NCBI RefSeq assembly: GCF_002234615.1
Contig: NZ_NMQW01000050.1
Span: 1 to 64,000 of the forward strand
Origin: Paenibacillus rigui
GTDB taxonomy: Bacteria; Bacillota; Bacilli; Paenibacillales; NBRC-103111
DNA length: 64,000 bases
Direction: 5' to 3'
This document shows, piece by piece, positions 51,183 to 59,697 of this stretch. Every line of letters begins with the position of its first letter. Position 1 is the stretch's first letter. Below the pieces are notes generated by a model that was not told the DNA's origin, made no database searches, and worked only from the letters and a program-made list of their open reading frames with translations. Made by a program: the position numbers and the translations under genes.

Positions 51183-51665
51183 ATGGACCTTGTACCGATA
51201 TTTCAGCTGGTACCTTTAACCGAACACGACGGCAAAGCCTTATGCAGCTGGGTCTACCCGGCTCCGTACGATATTTATAACTGGCCGGCTTGGGAAGCCA
51301 TGGCTGAAGCCCGGCAGGAGTTTACCGACCCCGCCATACGCGACGCCCAATACCGTGCGGTGCTGGATCAAGAGGGCACGTTATGGGGCTTTGCGCAGCT
51401 ATTCCCCATCGTAGGCGTAACACGCCTTGGGCTCGGCATGAGGCCAGATCTGTGCGGACAGGGCTATGGCGTTTCTTTTGTTCGTGCCATTGTCGAGGCA
51501 GCCAAACAAAAAGCACCTGCCAACGAGATCGACTTGGAGGTGCTGACCTGGAATGAACGCGCCTATCGCGTGTATGAAAAGGCCGGCTTCGGCCTGACCG
51601 ACACCTATGAACGGATGACGCCTCGCGGCATGGCTGAATTCCATTGTATGGTATGGAATCCTTAG
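51183..51665 (+). CDS. GNAT-family N-acetyltransferase
   Basis: A 160-residue acetyltransferase. The acetyl-CoA loop is RPDLCGQGYGVSFV (about 86-99), followed by LEVLTWNERAYRVYEKAGF. The N-terminal substrate part (VYPAPYDIYNWPAWEAMAE) is not typical of a named subfamily. The target is unknown. AAAGGAG precedes the ATG. Its stop overlaps by four bases the stop of the convergent pterin dehydratase gene, with no terminator between. Confidence 0.88.
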   Translation: MDLVPIFQLVPLTEHDGKALCSWVYPAPYDIYNWPAWEAMAEARQEFTDPAIRDAQYRAVLDQEGTLWGFAQLFPIVGVTRLGLGMRPDLCGQGYGVSFVRAIVEAAKQKAPANEIDLEVLTWNERAYRVYEKAGFGLTDTYERMTPRGMAEFHCMVWNP

Positions 51666-51955
51666 CCTTCTGCGACTTCATCAAAGCGTCGCGCCGTCTC
51701 AAAATCCAGCTCCGTCAGCCCTTCAGCGCGCCAGGTGGTGAGACGCAGCTTAACCAGCGTATAGTCAATCACAATGAACGGATGATGATTGAACGCCTCC
51801 GCCACGGAGGCCACCCTGTCCACGAAAGCAACCGCCTCGGGAAATGATGGAAACCGGTACGATCTAACCAGCCACTTCCCTTCCTCCCGGCCCCAGCCTG
51901 GAACCCGCTCCAGCCTTGAGGCTAGTTCATCCTCCGACAGCTTCACTCGACTCAT
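51662..51955 (-). CDS. Pterin-4a-carbinolamine dehydratase
   Basis: A 97-residue PCD/DCoH protein that dehydrates 4a-hydroxy-tetrahydropterin in the recycling of the pterin cofactor of aromatic amino acid hydroxylases. The motif FNHHPFIVIDYTLVKLRLTTW (by position, about 55-75) carries the family His-His-Pro. A preceding RSYRFPSFPEAVAFVDRV helix is typical. No phenylalanine hydroxylase gene lies nearby, so the partner may be elsewhere, or the protein acts in another pterin pathway. GAGGCGG precedes the ATG. It follows the next small gene by nine bases. Confidence 0.93.
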   Translation of the reverse strand: MSRVKLSEDELASRLERVPGWGREEGKWLVRSYRFPSFPEAVAFVDRVASVAEAFNHHPFIVIDYTLVKLRLTTWRAEGLTELDFETARRFDEVAEG

Positions 51956-51964
51956 CCGACCGCC

Positions 51965-52258
51965 TCACACTAAGTAAATGACGCTGATCAGCTTGCCGTC
52001 ATGATGAATAACAATGACATGCTTTTCTTTGTCGTGGCTAAGGGTACATCCGCCTACCTTCATCTTGGGTGAGGTACCGAGTCCATAAAACAAATCATCT
52101 GCCAAGGTTTTCATGCATTCCTGCTGTTCCTCGCGTTCCAGCTCATTCCATTCGTCGTTCGTCATCTCCAAAAAGGTGTAGCATTCATCAATACTGTGTA
52201 AAGCTTGGGTGAAATCGTCAATAATGTCATTATATTCTCGACCGAACTTAATTCCCAT
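51965..52258 (-). CDS. Small acidic cytoplasmic protein, unknown
   Basis: A 97-residue acidic protein with a helical N-terminal part (YNDIIDDFTQALHSIDECY) and a beta-hairpin C-terminus (EKHVIVIHHDGKLISVIYLV), no membrane segment. I recognise no family. GGAAGG lies 11 bases before ATG 52258; an adjacent TTG at 52261 is the alternative. It is nine bases upstream of the pterin dehydratase gene and probably co-transcribed with it. Function unknown. Confidence 0.7.
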   Translation of the reverse strand: MGIKFGREYNDIIDDFTQALHSIDECYTFLEMTNDEWNELEREEQQECMKTLADDLFYGLGTSPKMKVGGCTLSHDKEKHVIVIHHDGKLISVIYLV

Positions 52259-52594
52259 CAACAGTCAGTCCTTCCGGATGGATATGGAATGGAAAATGCT
52301 TACTAAGCATTGTAACCTGAAAAAACCTATCCATGCAACCGGTCTCATATGGATATACCAAAGCATTCCGCTCCAAGTTTCCCGGGCGGGTCCGCTGTAA
52401 CCTCCATCGGCATTCCCGGCGAAACTGGGCCGTAATAGCGCAAACCGGGCTGGAGTCCATACTTCGGCGGATCCGAAAGCAGCCGGAGGAAGCGAACGGA
52501 ATCGATCAATTATGGCCGATCGATTCAAGCATTTAAACCCAAAATCTGTTACACTATAAGGATACACTTAGAGTTCGGAGGCGGAGCGTTTTCC
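52259..52594. other. Intergenic region, nothing convincing
   Basis: A divergent region of 336 bases between the small acidic protein and the SWIM gene. Possible promoter elements lie near 52540-52560 (TACACTATAAGG), but I cannot pair them with a good -35. No gene, hairpin with T-tract or known riboswitch is visible. Confidence 0.3.
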
Positions 52595-54196
52595 ATGCTG
52601 AAGCTGCACATTCCCAAAAACCGAATGAATTACCTGATCGACCGGATGCAGCACCAATTCGCACTCCCGATGGTGGAACAAGGCTGGGAGTATCATCATA
52701 AAGGCCGTGTGACCGGTCTGGAGCTGATCCACGGCGTCGAAATTCATGCTCTGGTGAGCGATACGAAACCATGCGAGGTCCATTTGGATATGGATCAGTT
52801 CGAGAAGAGTGAATGCAGCTGTCCGGAAGAGGAGTACTGCATGCACATGGCTGCTGTCATTTTCACCTTGTATGCGGCTTTCGCCCGACCGGAGCTTCTG
52901 CTGCAGCAGCTGCGTCAAGCGATTCGGGTCAAAAGCCGCCAGGCCCAAACCCGTTCCTCGGCAGGACCAAAGACCGAGAAAAAGACCGAGCGTCTGGAGC
53001 CCCCTCGGCCGGAGCAGCTGCCTTCCGTATGGCATCGCTACTTTGACCAGCAGTTTTATGGGTATTCGTTATCGCAGCAGCATTCCATCGAGCAGTTTTA
53101 CAATACGGCCAAGGAGTCGCTCGGCTCACTGGCCGCCGGGTGGAACGAGCCGCTGCGCTCTCTATACGGGCTACACGTGCTGCTGTTCGTTATGCGCAAA
53201 ATGGAGCAATTCTACAGCGAGACAAAAACATCCTATCTTTCCTTTTATATCGAAACCGGCTGCAAAACGGTTGCCAAGCAGTGCATGGAGCAGTTGAACG
53301 TGCTGCTGCCGGAGCTTGATGTGCCTGCGCTTGCCAAAAGCTGCAGCAATGCGCTCGACGATACGCTCGGCATGCTGGGGGAGGCTGCACTGAACGGAAA
53401 AGACTCCCCTCTCGATTGGCTGGTTGCTTACCGCAGCATCTGGTGGCGCCTGAGCGATTCGCCGCAGCGGGTCCAGCGTGAACGCAAACGGCTTCAGCTG
53501 CTGCTGGAAAAGACGTCGCTGCTGCCCCGCAAACGGGATGCGCTGCTTGTGGCCCTTGCTCACTTTGACGTGATGGACGGAAATGATGACGAGGCGCGTG
53601 TACGACTCGAGCATCTCAGCAAGCGGGAAGCCCGGGATTATTTCCTCTACTTGCACCGCTGCTATGAAGACCAGCAGTGGGACCGGATGCTGACCTGGCT
53701 GCGATGGATGCTGCCTTCCATGCAGCGGGCCCAGCAGGAGGAGCTGCGCACGTTCTGTACGTATTGGATGGAAGCGGTAAACCGTCAACCGGAGGATACG
53801 GAATGGGTTGATGTGATGATCGCCCTGCTGCCGCGCACCTATTATTTCTACACCGCCTATTTGTTGAAGGCGCACCGGTTCAAGGCTTGGATCGATCTGC
53901 AGCTGGCCAACCGCGTCTCACCGCTTGATCTGTATACGCTCGACCTGAAAACAGTCGAGGAGCATGATCCGTCGCTGCTGCTGCCGCTGTACCATCAGGC
54001 CGTAGAGCGAAGCATCGCGGAGAAAAACCGCAGCGCCTATCAGATGGCGGTCCGGCTGCTGAAAAAGCTGCAAGCCTACTATAAAAAGCTCGGCCAAACC
54101 TCTATTTGGGAGGATTATATTTACCGCCTCTCCGCAAGGTATTCCCGACTGCGTGCACTGCAGGAAGAGCTGAAGAAAGGGAAGTGGATACCATGA
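52595..54196 (+). CDS. SWIM zinc-finger protein, partner of the SNF2 helicase
   Basis: A 533-residue protein. The N-terminal SWIM finger has C74, C76, C82 and H84 (CSCPEEEYCMH), a variant CxCx5CxH spacing. The rest is helix-rich with repeat-like segments and a basic stretch KTEKKTER (about 125-135), and no enzyme motif. SWIM proteins bind DNA or protein and are often encoded next to SNF2 ATPases. Here the stop overlaps the helicase start (ATGA), so the two are translationally coupled and probably form a complex. The function of this pair is not established. GGAGGCGGAG precedes the ATG. Confidence 0.85.
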   Translation: MLKLHIPKNRMNYLIDRMQHQFALPMVEQGWEYHHKGRVTGLELIHGVEIHALVSDTKPCEVHLDMDQFEKSECSCPEEEYCMHMAAVIFTLYAAFARPELLLQQLRQAIRVKSRQAQTRSSAGPKTEKKTERLEPPRPEQLPSVWHRYFDQQFYGYSLSQQHSIEQFYNTAKESLGSLAAGWNEPLRSLYGLHVLLFVMRKMEQFYSETKTSYLSFYIETGCKTVAKQCMEQLNVLLPELDVPALAKSCSNALDDTLGMLGEAALNGKDSPLDWLVAYRSIWWRLSDSPQRVQRERKRLQLLLEKTSLLPRKRDALLVALAHFDVMDGNDDEARVRLEHLSKREARDYFLYLHRCYEDQQWDRMLTWLRWMLPSMQRAQQEELRTFCTYWMEAVNRQPEDTEWVDVMIALLPRTYYFYTAYLLKAHRFKAWIDLQLANRVSPLDLYTLDLKTVEEHDPSLLLPLYHQAVERSIAEKNRSAYQMAVRLLKKLQAYYKKLGQTSIWEDYIYRLSARYSRLRALQEELKKGKWIP

Positions 54197-57100
54197 TCGA
54201 ATCGTCTGCGATAACCGTTCACGCCCGTTGGACGGCTCCCGGCTGCTTCTTTGTGTGGGGCACGCGCTACAAGGGGGGCATTTGCGATGCCTATGATTTA
54301 AAGAACGTGCTGTTCGCCTGGCACCAGCCGTCCTTTTACGGCACGTTCATCGAGGTCTCCGAATCGATGAATGTGGAGGGCCTTCAGCTGCCGGCCTTGG
54401 AGGCGCTGGACTATTTCTGCAGCCCGGGCGCTGTCCAGCATGTCTCGCTGGAGTGGACCCCTGAGCTGCAGGAGCTCATGCGCCTGGCGCCTCACATGAA
54501 GGAGGCGCTCGTACAAGGCCGCTGCATGCCCGATTTCACGAAGTGGAAGGCGGGCGAGCTCGGCTGGAAGCTTCAGCTGCCGGAGCAAGTGGCGGCTGAA
54601 GGGCTCTCGCCATTGGCGCAGCAGTGGATGGACCGGCTCATTCCCGAATGGGCCGAAGAGGACGGAACGCTGCGCCAGAGCATTCGCCAGCTGGAGCTGA
54701 CATACCCGCTGCTGCAGCGCGGCAAACTGCCGGCCGATCTATGGATGGACGAAGAGGATTGGCTCGTCTCGATCGGCTGGCAAACCGACGGCACGCCGTT
54801 CCGCACGTGCCTGCAGCTGAGCGAGCCGCCGCAGGGCCGCGGCAGCTGGCCGCTGCGCGTCGTGCTGCAGGATCGCGCCGACAAGGCGCAGCTGCGCGAG
54901 CTCGACCCGCACGCGGTCGCCGCGCTTGCCGCGCTGTCCGTGCACAGCGCCGACGCTGCCGCACGCACGCTCGACGCTTCGCCTGCACCCGACGCTGCTG
55001 CACACGCGCTCGACGCTTCGCACGCGCCTGACGCCGCTGCACACGCGCTCGACGCCTCGCCCGCGCCTGGCGCCGCCGTGCCCGAGCCGTTGGCAGACCT
55101 GCCGGCGGCGTGGCAGCCGCAGCTCGTGCGCGCGGCGCACGACCTCGCCAAATGGCAGCGCATCCTGCCATGGCTGACACGCACCAGCGGTGCGCCCGGC
55201 GAGCTCCGCAGCGAGCTGACGGCCGACGAGGCGTGGCAGCTGATGAGCAACGGCAGCCTGCGCTTGATGGAGGCAGGCTACTCGGTATTCCTGCCCGCCT
55301 GGTGGGAACGGATCCGCCGTACGAAGCCGCGGCTCAAGGCAAAGATTAAATCGTCTGTCGGCTCCGCCCCGCAGTCTATGTTCGGCCTGCAGCAGCTCAT
55401 GCAGTTTGACTGGAAGGTCGCTCTTGGCGACATTGAGCTGACGGAGGAGCAATTCCGCGCGCTGCTGGAGGAGAACCGCAGACTCGTACAGATTCAAGGG
55501 CAGTGGGTCCAGCTCGATCCGGACCAGCTGCTTCAGCTGCAGCAGGTTATCGCCCAGGTTCAGAAGAAGCAGGGTCTCTCCCTGCGGGACGTGCTTGAGC
55601 TTCATCTGCTTGGCTCCACGGAAGGCGAGGAGGAATACGGCTTCGAGCGATCGCTCCAGATGGAGGTTGAGCTGAACGAACAGCTTCAGGATATGGTCGA
55701 CCTGCTCAACCATACCAAACGACCTCCGCTGCTTGAGCCTCCTGCCTCATTCCGGGGGACTCTGAGGCCTTATCAGGTGGAGGGCATCTCCTGGTTGCTC
55801 TTCCTGCGCAGCGTAGGGCTCGGAGGTTGTCTTGCCGATGACATGGGTCTCGGCAAAACCATCCAGATGATCACCTACCTGCTGCACATTCGCAGCGAGC
55901 AGGACGCCCAAGGAGCAGGCGGCAGCGCAGCCCGCCCGCAGCACATGCGGTCGAATTCGAACGATATTGCTGATTTTGAACCAAGCTCCGGCGCCACACC
56001 GGGTCTGAGGGGACCTCGCCTTGCCCTGCGAGGAACGGCTGGCGGCGCAGGCGACACCTCATCTGCGGCTCCCTCCCTGCTCATTTGCCCCACCTCAGTG
56101 CTTGGGAACTGGCAAAAGGAGCTGGACCGTTTTGCACCGCTGCTGAACATTTATTTGCACTACGGCCCGAACCGCGCCAAGGGTAATGCTTTTCAGGAGG
56201 CTATCCGCGGCTACGACCTGGTGTTAACGACTTATACCTTGTCGCATTTGGATGAGTCGGAGCTCACTTCCGTCGAATGGAACTCCATCTGCCTGGACGA
56301 AGCACAAAATATTAAAAATGCGTACACCAAGCAGGCTACCTCGATCCGCAGCTTTCATAGCCGCCATCGGATCGCCATGACGGGAACACCGATTGAAAAC
56401 CGGCTGACCGAGCTGTGGTCGATCTTCGATTTCCTCAACCCGGGCTATCTCGGGACACTGCGGGATTTCACGCACCGGTATGTGAGTGCCATTGAGAAAT
56501 CGAACGATCCGGAGCTGATCGCGAAGGTACAGCGCCTGATCCGGCCGTTCCTGCTGCGGCGGGTGAAGAAGGATCCGGCTATTCAGCTTGATCTGCCCGA
56601 AAAGCACGAATACAAAACGTTCGTTTCGCTTACCGCCGAGCAGGGTATCTTGTACGAAAACTATATTAAGGATATGTTCGAGCGGCTGGACCGCCTCAGC
56701 GTGATGGAGCGCCGCGGCTTGATTCTCGCAGCGCTGACCAAGCTGAAGCAAATATGCAATCATCCGTCGCTGATGCTGAAGGAGCCGGCCACCGCCCCTT
56801 GGCAGCAGCGCTCCAACAAGGTGGAGCGTCTGCTCGAAATGGTGCAGGAGCTGCGTCAGGAAGGCGACAAATGCCTCATTTTCACCCAATTCGTGGAAAC
56901 CGGGCATCTGCTGCAGCGCATATTGGAGCAGGAGTTGGGGGCACCTGTCCCGTTTCTGCACGGCGGCACGCCGAAGGCTACGCGCGATCAGATGATCACG
57001 CAGTTTCAAGACGAAACGCTGCCGCCGGAGGAACAGAACGGTATCTTCATTTTATCGCTGAAGGCCGGAGGTACGGGACTCAACTTGACTGCCGCGAACC

Positions 57101-57366
57101 ATGTGTTCCATTTCGACCGCTGGTGGAATCCCGCAGTAGAGAATCAGGCTACAGACCGGGCTTTTCGGATCGGGCAAACCCGCCACGTGCAGGTGCATAA
57201 ATTCGTTACGCTTGGCACGCTGGAAGAACGGATTGACGAGATGATCGATAAGAAGCAAGGCTTAAGCCAGCAAATTGTCGGCAACGGGGAACAGTGGATT
57301 ACGGAAATGTCGACGGAGGACTTGAAGGAATTGTTCGCATTGCGAAGTGAATGGGTGGAGGCTTAA
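54193..57366 (+). CDS. SNF2-family helicase/ATPase with repeat and insert
   Basis: A 1057-residue Swi2/Snf2 ATPase. The N-terminal about 500 residues are the bacterial SNF2-associated part (wing and helical regions). The motor has Walker A DMGLGKT near 550, the DEAQ box in CLDEAQNIKN near 703, MTGTPIENRLTELWS, and the second RecA lobe ending DRAFRIGQTRHVQV near 987. Two oddities stand out. A 13-residue Ala/Asp/Pro repeat occurs three times at 254-292. Between Walker A and the next motor motif (ICPTSVLGNW) about 70 extra low-complexity residues, rich in Gly, Ser and Ala, are inserted (about 566-630). The motor core seems intact, so it may still translocate on DNA. Confidence 0.92.
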   Translation: MIESSAITVHARWTAPGCFFVWGTRYKGGICDAYDLKNVLFAWHQPSFYGTFIEVSESMNVEGLQLPALEALDYFCSPGAVQHVSLEWTPELQELMRLAPHMKEALVQGRCMPDFTKWKAGELGWKLQLPEQVAAEGLSPLAQQWMDRLIPEWAEEDGTLRQSIRQLELTYPLLQRGKLPADLWMDEEDWLVSIGWQTDGTPFRTCLQLSEPPQGRGSWPLRVVLQDRADKAQLRELDPHAVAALAALSVHSADAAARTLDASPAPDAAAHALDASHAPDAAAHALDASPAPGAAVPEPLADLPAAWQPQLVRAAHDLAKWQRILPWLTRTSGAPGELRSELTADEAWQLMSNGSLRLMEAGYSVFLPAWWERIRRTKPRLKAKIKSSVGSAPQSMFGLQQLMQFDWKVALGDIELTEEQFRALLEENRRLVQIQGQWVQLDPDQLLQLQQVIAQVQKKQGLSLRDVLELHLLGSTEGEEEYGFERSLQMEVELNEQLQDMVDLLNHTKRPPLLEPPASFRGTLRPYQVEGISWLLFLRSVGLGGCLADDMGLGKTIQMITYLLHIRSEQDAQGAGGSAARPQHMRSNSNDIADFEPSSGATPGLRGPRLALRGTAGGAGDTSSAAPSLLICPTSVLGNWQKELDRFAPLLNIYLHYGPNRAKGNAFQEAIRGYDLVLTTYTLSHLDESELTSVEWNSICLDEAQNIKNAYTKQATSIRSFHSRHRIAMTGTPIENRLTELWSIFDFLNPGYLGTLRDFTHRYVSAIEKSNDPELIAKVQRLIRPFLLRRVKKDPAIQLDLPEKHEYKTFVSLTAEQGILYENYIKDMFERLDRLSVMERRGLILAALTKLKQICNHPSLMLKEPATAPWQQRSNKVERLLEMVQELRQEGDKCLIFTQFVETGHLLQRILEQELGAPVPFLHGGTPKATRDQMITQFQDETLPPEEQNGIFILSLKAGGTGLNLTAANHVFHFDRWWNPAVENQATDRAFRIGQTRHVQVHKFVTLGTLEERIDEMIDKKQGLSQQIVGNGEQWITEMSTEDLKELFALRSEWVEA
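54952..55068 (+). repeat. Three 39-base tandem repeats inside the SNF2 gene
   Basis: Units start at 54952, 54991 and 55030, each encoding DAAAxxLDASxAP, and a partial fourth follows (GAAVP). Units differ at a few bases. Such a repeat can change copy number by slippage. Confidence 0.92.
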
Positions 57367-57443
57367 GGGGCGCGCCCCCTCTCCCCCGCTTCTCCTGCAG
57401 CCGCCGGCTGCAAATTATGGTGAGGAAAACGAGGTTGTTACAG

Positions 57444-58238
57444 ATGAATCCTGTCATTGCCATTGAACAAGTGTCCTTTCGGCGCGGCGCGCTCGAGCTG
57501 CTGCATCAAGTGAATTGGACCATCCGAAAAGGGGAGCATTGGGCGCTGCTTGGACTGAACGGCTCCGGCAAAACAACCCTGCTCAACATCATTACAGGCT
57601 ACCAATGGCCCACCTCCGGTAAAATTGCGGTACTGGGGCATCCCTTCGGAGAGATCGATCTGCGTGAGCTGCGGCAATCCATCGGCTGGGTCAGCTCCTC
57701 CCTGCAGGAAAAGCTGTATGCCGGGGACTCCGCGCAATCGGTCGTCATCAGCGGTAAATTCGCCACCATCGGTCTTTACGACAAGCCGACGGAGGAAGAC
57801 TTTGATCAGGCCCGGCGCCATATGGAGGCGCTGAATTGCCTGCATCTATGGGACCGCGAATACCGCACCTGCTCGCAGGGAGAGAAGCAAAAGCTGCTCA
57901 TCGCCAGAGCGCTTATGAGCCAGCCGGCCTTACTGATTCTGGACGAGCCGTGCAACGGGCTCGATCTATTTTCACGGGAGAAGCTGCTTCAAAGCATACA
58001 AGAGCTTGCCCGGCGGGAGGACAGCCCTACATTAATCTATGTCACGCATCATACGGAGGAGATCGTGCCCATGTTCAGCCATACGCTGCTTCTGCGCAAT
58101 GGGCTCGTCTTTGAAGCAGGGCCGACGAAGGAAATATTGAGCACGGAGAAGCTGAGCGACTTTTTCCAGCAGCCGGTCTCGGTCTATTGGAATCGGGGAC
58201 GTGCATGGACGCAGCTGGAGGAAGAGGAGGAACGCTAA
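57444..58238 (+). CDS. Orphan ABC-transporter-type ATPase (YlmA-like)
   Basis: A 264-residue ATPase with Walker A GLNGSGKT (37-44), Walker B LLILDEP (about 163-169), the H loop VTHHTEE and a non-canonical signature CSQGEKQK instead of LSGGQ. It has no membrane partner in the window. B. subtilis YlmA is similar and equally orphan; a transport role is therefore not certain. The start is ATG at 57444, nine bases after GAGG; the frame extends to 57351 inside the helicase gene. It follows the helicase by 77 bases and may share its transcript. Its stop overlaps by four bases that of the convergent EAL gene. Confidence 0.85.
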   Translation: MNPVIAIEQVSFRRGALELLHQVNWTIRKGEHWALLGLNGSGKTTLLNIITGYQWPTSGKIAVLGHPFGEIDLRELRQSIGWVSSSLQEKLYAGDSAQSVVISGKFATIGLYDKPTEEDFDQARRHMEALNCLHLWDREYRTCSQGEKQKLLIARALMSQPALLILDEPCNGLDLFSREKLLQSIQELARREDSPTLIYVTHHTEEIVPMFSHTLLLRNGLVFEAGPTKEILSTEKLSDFFQQPVSVYWNRGRAWTQLEEEEER

Positions 58239-59425
58239 ACACTCAGGTCGAGGAATAAATAGTTCGAGCCCCCTACAGGACAAGAATAGGTCTGCATCAA
58301 TCGGGATGTATCCAGATCGGTATACTCTTGGGAGAGCATGCCTTGCTGCTGGTTGCTCATGCGCAGTACCGTCGGGATGAAATAGGGACGCCAAATCCAG
58401 TTCGAGCCCTGATACTTCATATCTTTTTGCCAGCCCCCGCCCTCCGAGCGAACATAGTTCGATGAGATTTGGCAGCCGTCCTCCCGGCAAATATACATCC
58501 GCTCCACATTGCCCGACACACTCAGTAGCAGACTTTCAATCAGGGCATCCGCCTCCTGTGCAGAGGAGATCCTGACATCAGATGTCACTAATGCATTCAG
58601 GCTATCTTGAATCGCATACAGTGACCGGTAGCGCAGCACTTCCTGCTCTGTATAGCTGCGGATTTCTTCCTTTAACAGCAGCTCGTATGACTGTGGAGCC
58701 TGCAATTCAGCCTCCGCTCCCGAGAACAGAAACCCCTGGACGTACCGGGCTCCCGCCTTCATCGCGTAGTACAAATCCTGCTTCGTCTCGACGCCTTCGA
58801 TCAAGAGCGACGAGCCCATCTGGGAGGAAAGAATCGAGAAGGAATTCAGCAGCGCCTTGTAGCCGTCGTGGAGCGCGCTTTTTTTGAGCAGCTTCAAATC
58901 AATCTTCAAAATATTGGGCATGATCGAAGCGATCCGGTCATAGTTGCTGTATCCGCTCCCGATGTCATCAATGGCGATCCTGCAGCCCTGCTCCCGATAC
59001 ACCTGAATGATCTCCGTCAACTCATCCAGCCGCCCCTGAAACTCCTCTTCGGTAATTTCGATAACGACACGGGAAGGATCCAAACCGTGCTTTTGTATAA
59101 ACTGCAGCGTAGGCAGCTGCTTCGTCGCTTTGTACATCCTGTAAATCCAGGACGGCTTTAAATTGAGAAACAAAAGGACATCCGTATGCTGCCTCGCCAT
59201 CGCGACGATCGCTTTCTCTCGAAGCAGCCGATCCACATCCAGATGCTCCTCCTCGCTTACCGTTCGATCGTGAAAAAAAGGCCCTAAGCTATAAACCCGC
59301 CCCCCGTCAATTCTCCGACCTAATGCCTCATAGCCTACAATTTGCTGCGTTTGCAATGACAAAATGGGTTGAAAATAAGGTGCCAATTCCTGTCCCTGCA
59401 GCTGCTGCCGCGCTTCTGTCTTCAA
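58235..59425 (-). CDS. EAL-domain protein with YkuI-type C-terminal domain
   Basis: A 396-residue cytoplasmic protein. The EAL domain (about 10-240) keeps the family motifs: E33 in GYEALGR, NLKPSW, the Glu of EITEEEF, DDIGSGYSN, LKIDLKL and IEGVET. The metal and cyclic di-GMP residues are thus largely present, but the first Asp of the usual loop 6 (DDFG) is DDIG. The C-terminal about 130 residues (from DSLNALVTS, with GCQISSNYVR and NWIWRPYF) match the PAS-like YkuI_C domain. B. subtilis YkuI binds cyclic di-GMP but is thought to degrade it poorly. The start is TTG at 59425. It may be a receptor more than an enzyme. Confidence 0.88.
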   Translation of the reverse strand: MKTEARQQLQGQELAPYFQPILSLQTQQIVGYEALGRRIDGGRVYSLGPFFHDRTVSEEEHLDVDRLLREKAIVAMARQHTDVLLFLNLKPSWIYRMYKATKQLPTLQFIQKHGLDPSRVVIEITEEEFQGRLDELTEIIQVYREQGCRIAIDDIGSGYSNYDRIASIMPNILKIDLKLLKKSALHDGYKALLNSFSILSSQMGSSLLIEGVETKQDLYYAMKAGARYVQGFLFSGAEAELQAPQSYELLLKEEIRSYTEQEVLRYRSLYAIQDSLNALVTSDVRISSAQEADALIESLLLSVSGNVERMYICREDGCQISSNYVRSEGGGWQKDMKYQGSNWIWRPYFIPTVLRMSNQQQGMLSQEYTDLDTSRLMQTYSCPVGGSNYLFLDLSV

Positions 59426-59613
59426 TACTACCGCCCCCCGCTGACAACCACGTAATGTTAGTGTAATCTATTCTAACATAAGTTGCGTCTTTTGTAAGCC
59501 AGATTCAGGAAACAGGGGATGCTTTCGAACAAAATTGCAGGAGTCGGCGGCCGTGGATCGCACCGGCAATTCCTTGCTTGCAAATTTCACCCGGACAAGA
59601 GGGTTTATCCGGA

Positions 59614-59624
59614 TTTTGTCGAAT
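59614..59624 (+). promoter_or_regulatory. Spo0A box upstream of the CHASE3 hybrid kinase
   Basis: TTTTGTCGAAT is a perfect match to the 0A box, 74 bases before the kinase ATG and in the usual range for direct control. Confidence 0.6.
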
Positions 59625-59697
59625 GGTGTTCATACAAAGCTAACCGGCTTCGTCGTCTTTCAGGACGGCATCCCATTTTGCAGCAAGGTGGTTGTCT

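Noticed and set aside
54739-55713. 324-codon frame antisense to the SNF2 helicase
   Set aside because: Shadow of a GC-rich, repeat-bearing coding region; low-complexity Arg/Val/Gly sequence.
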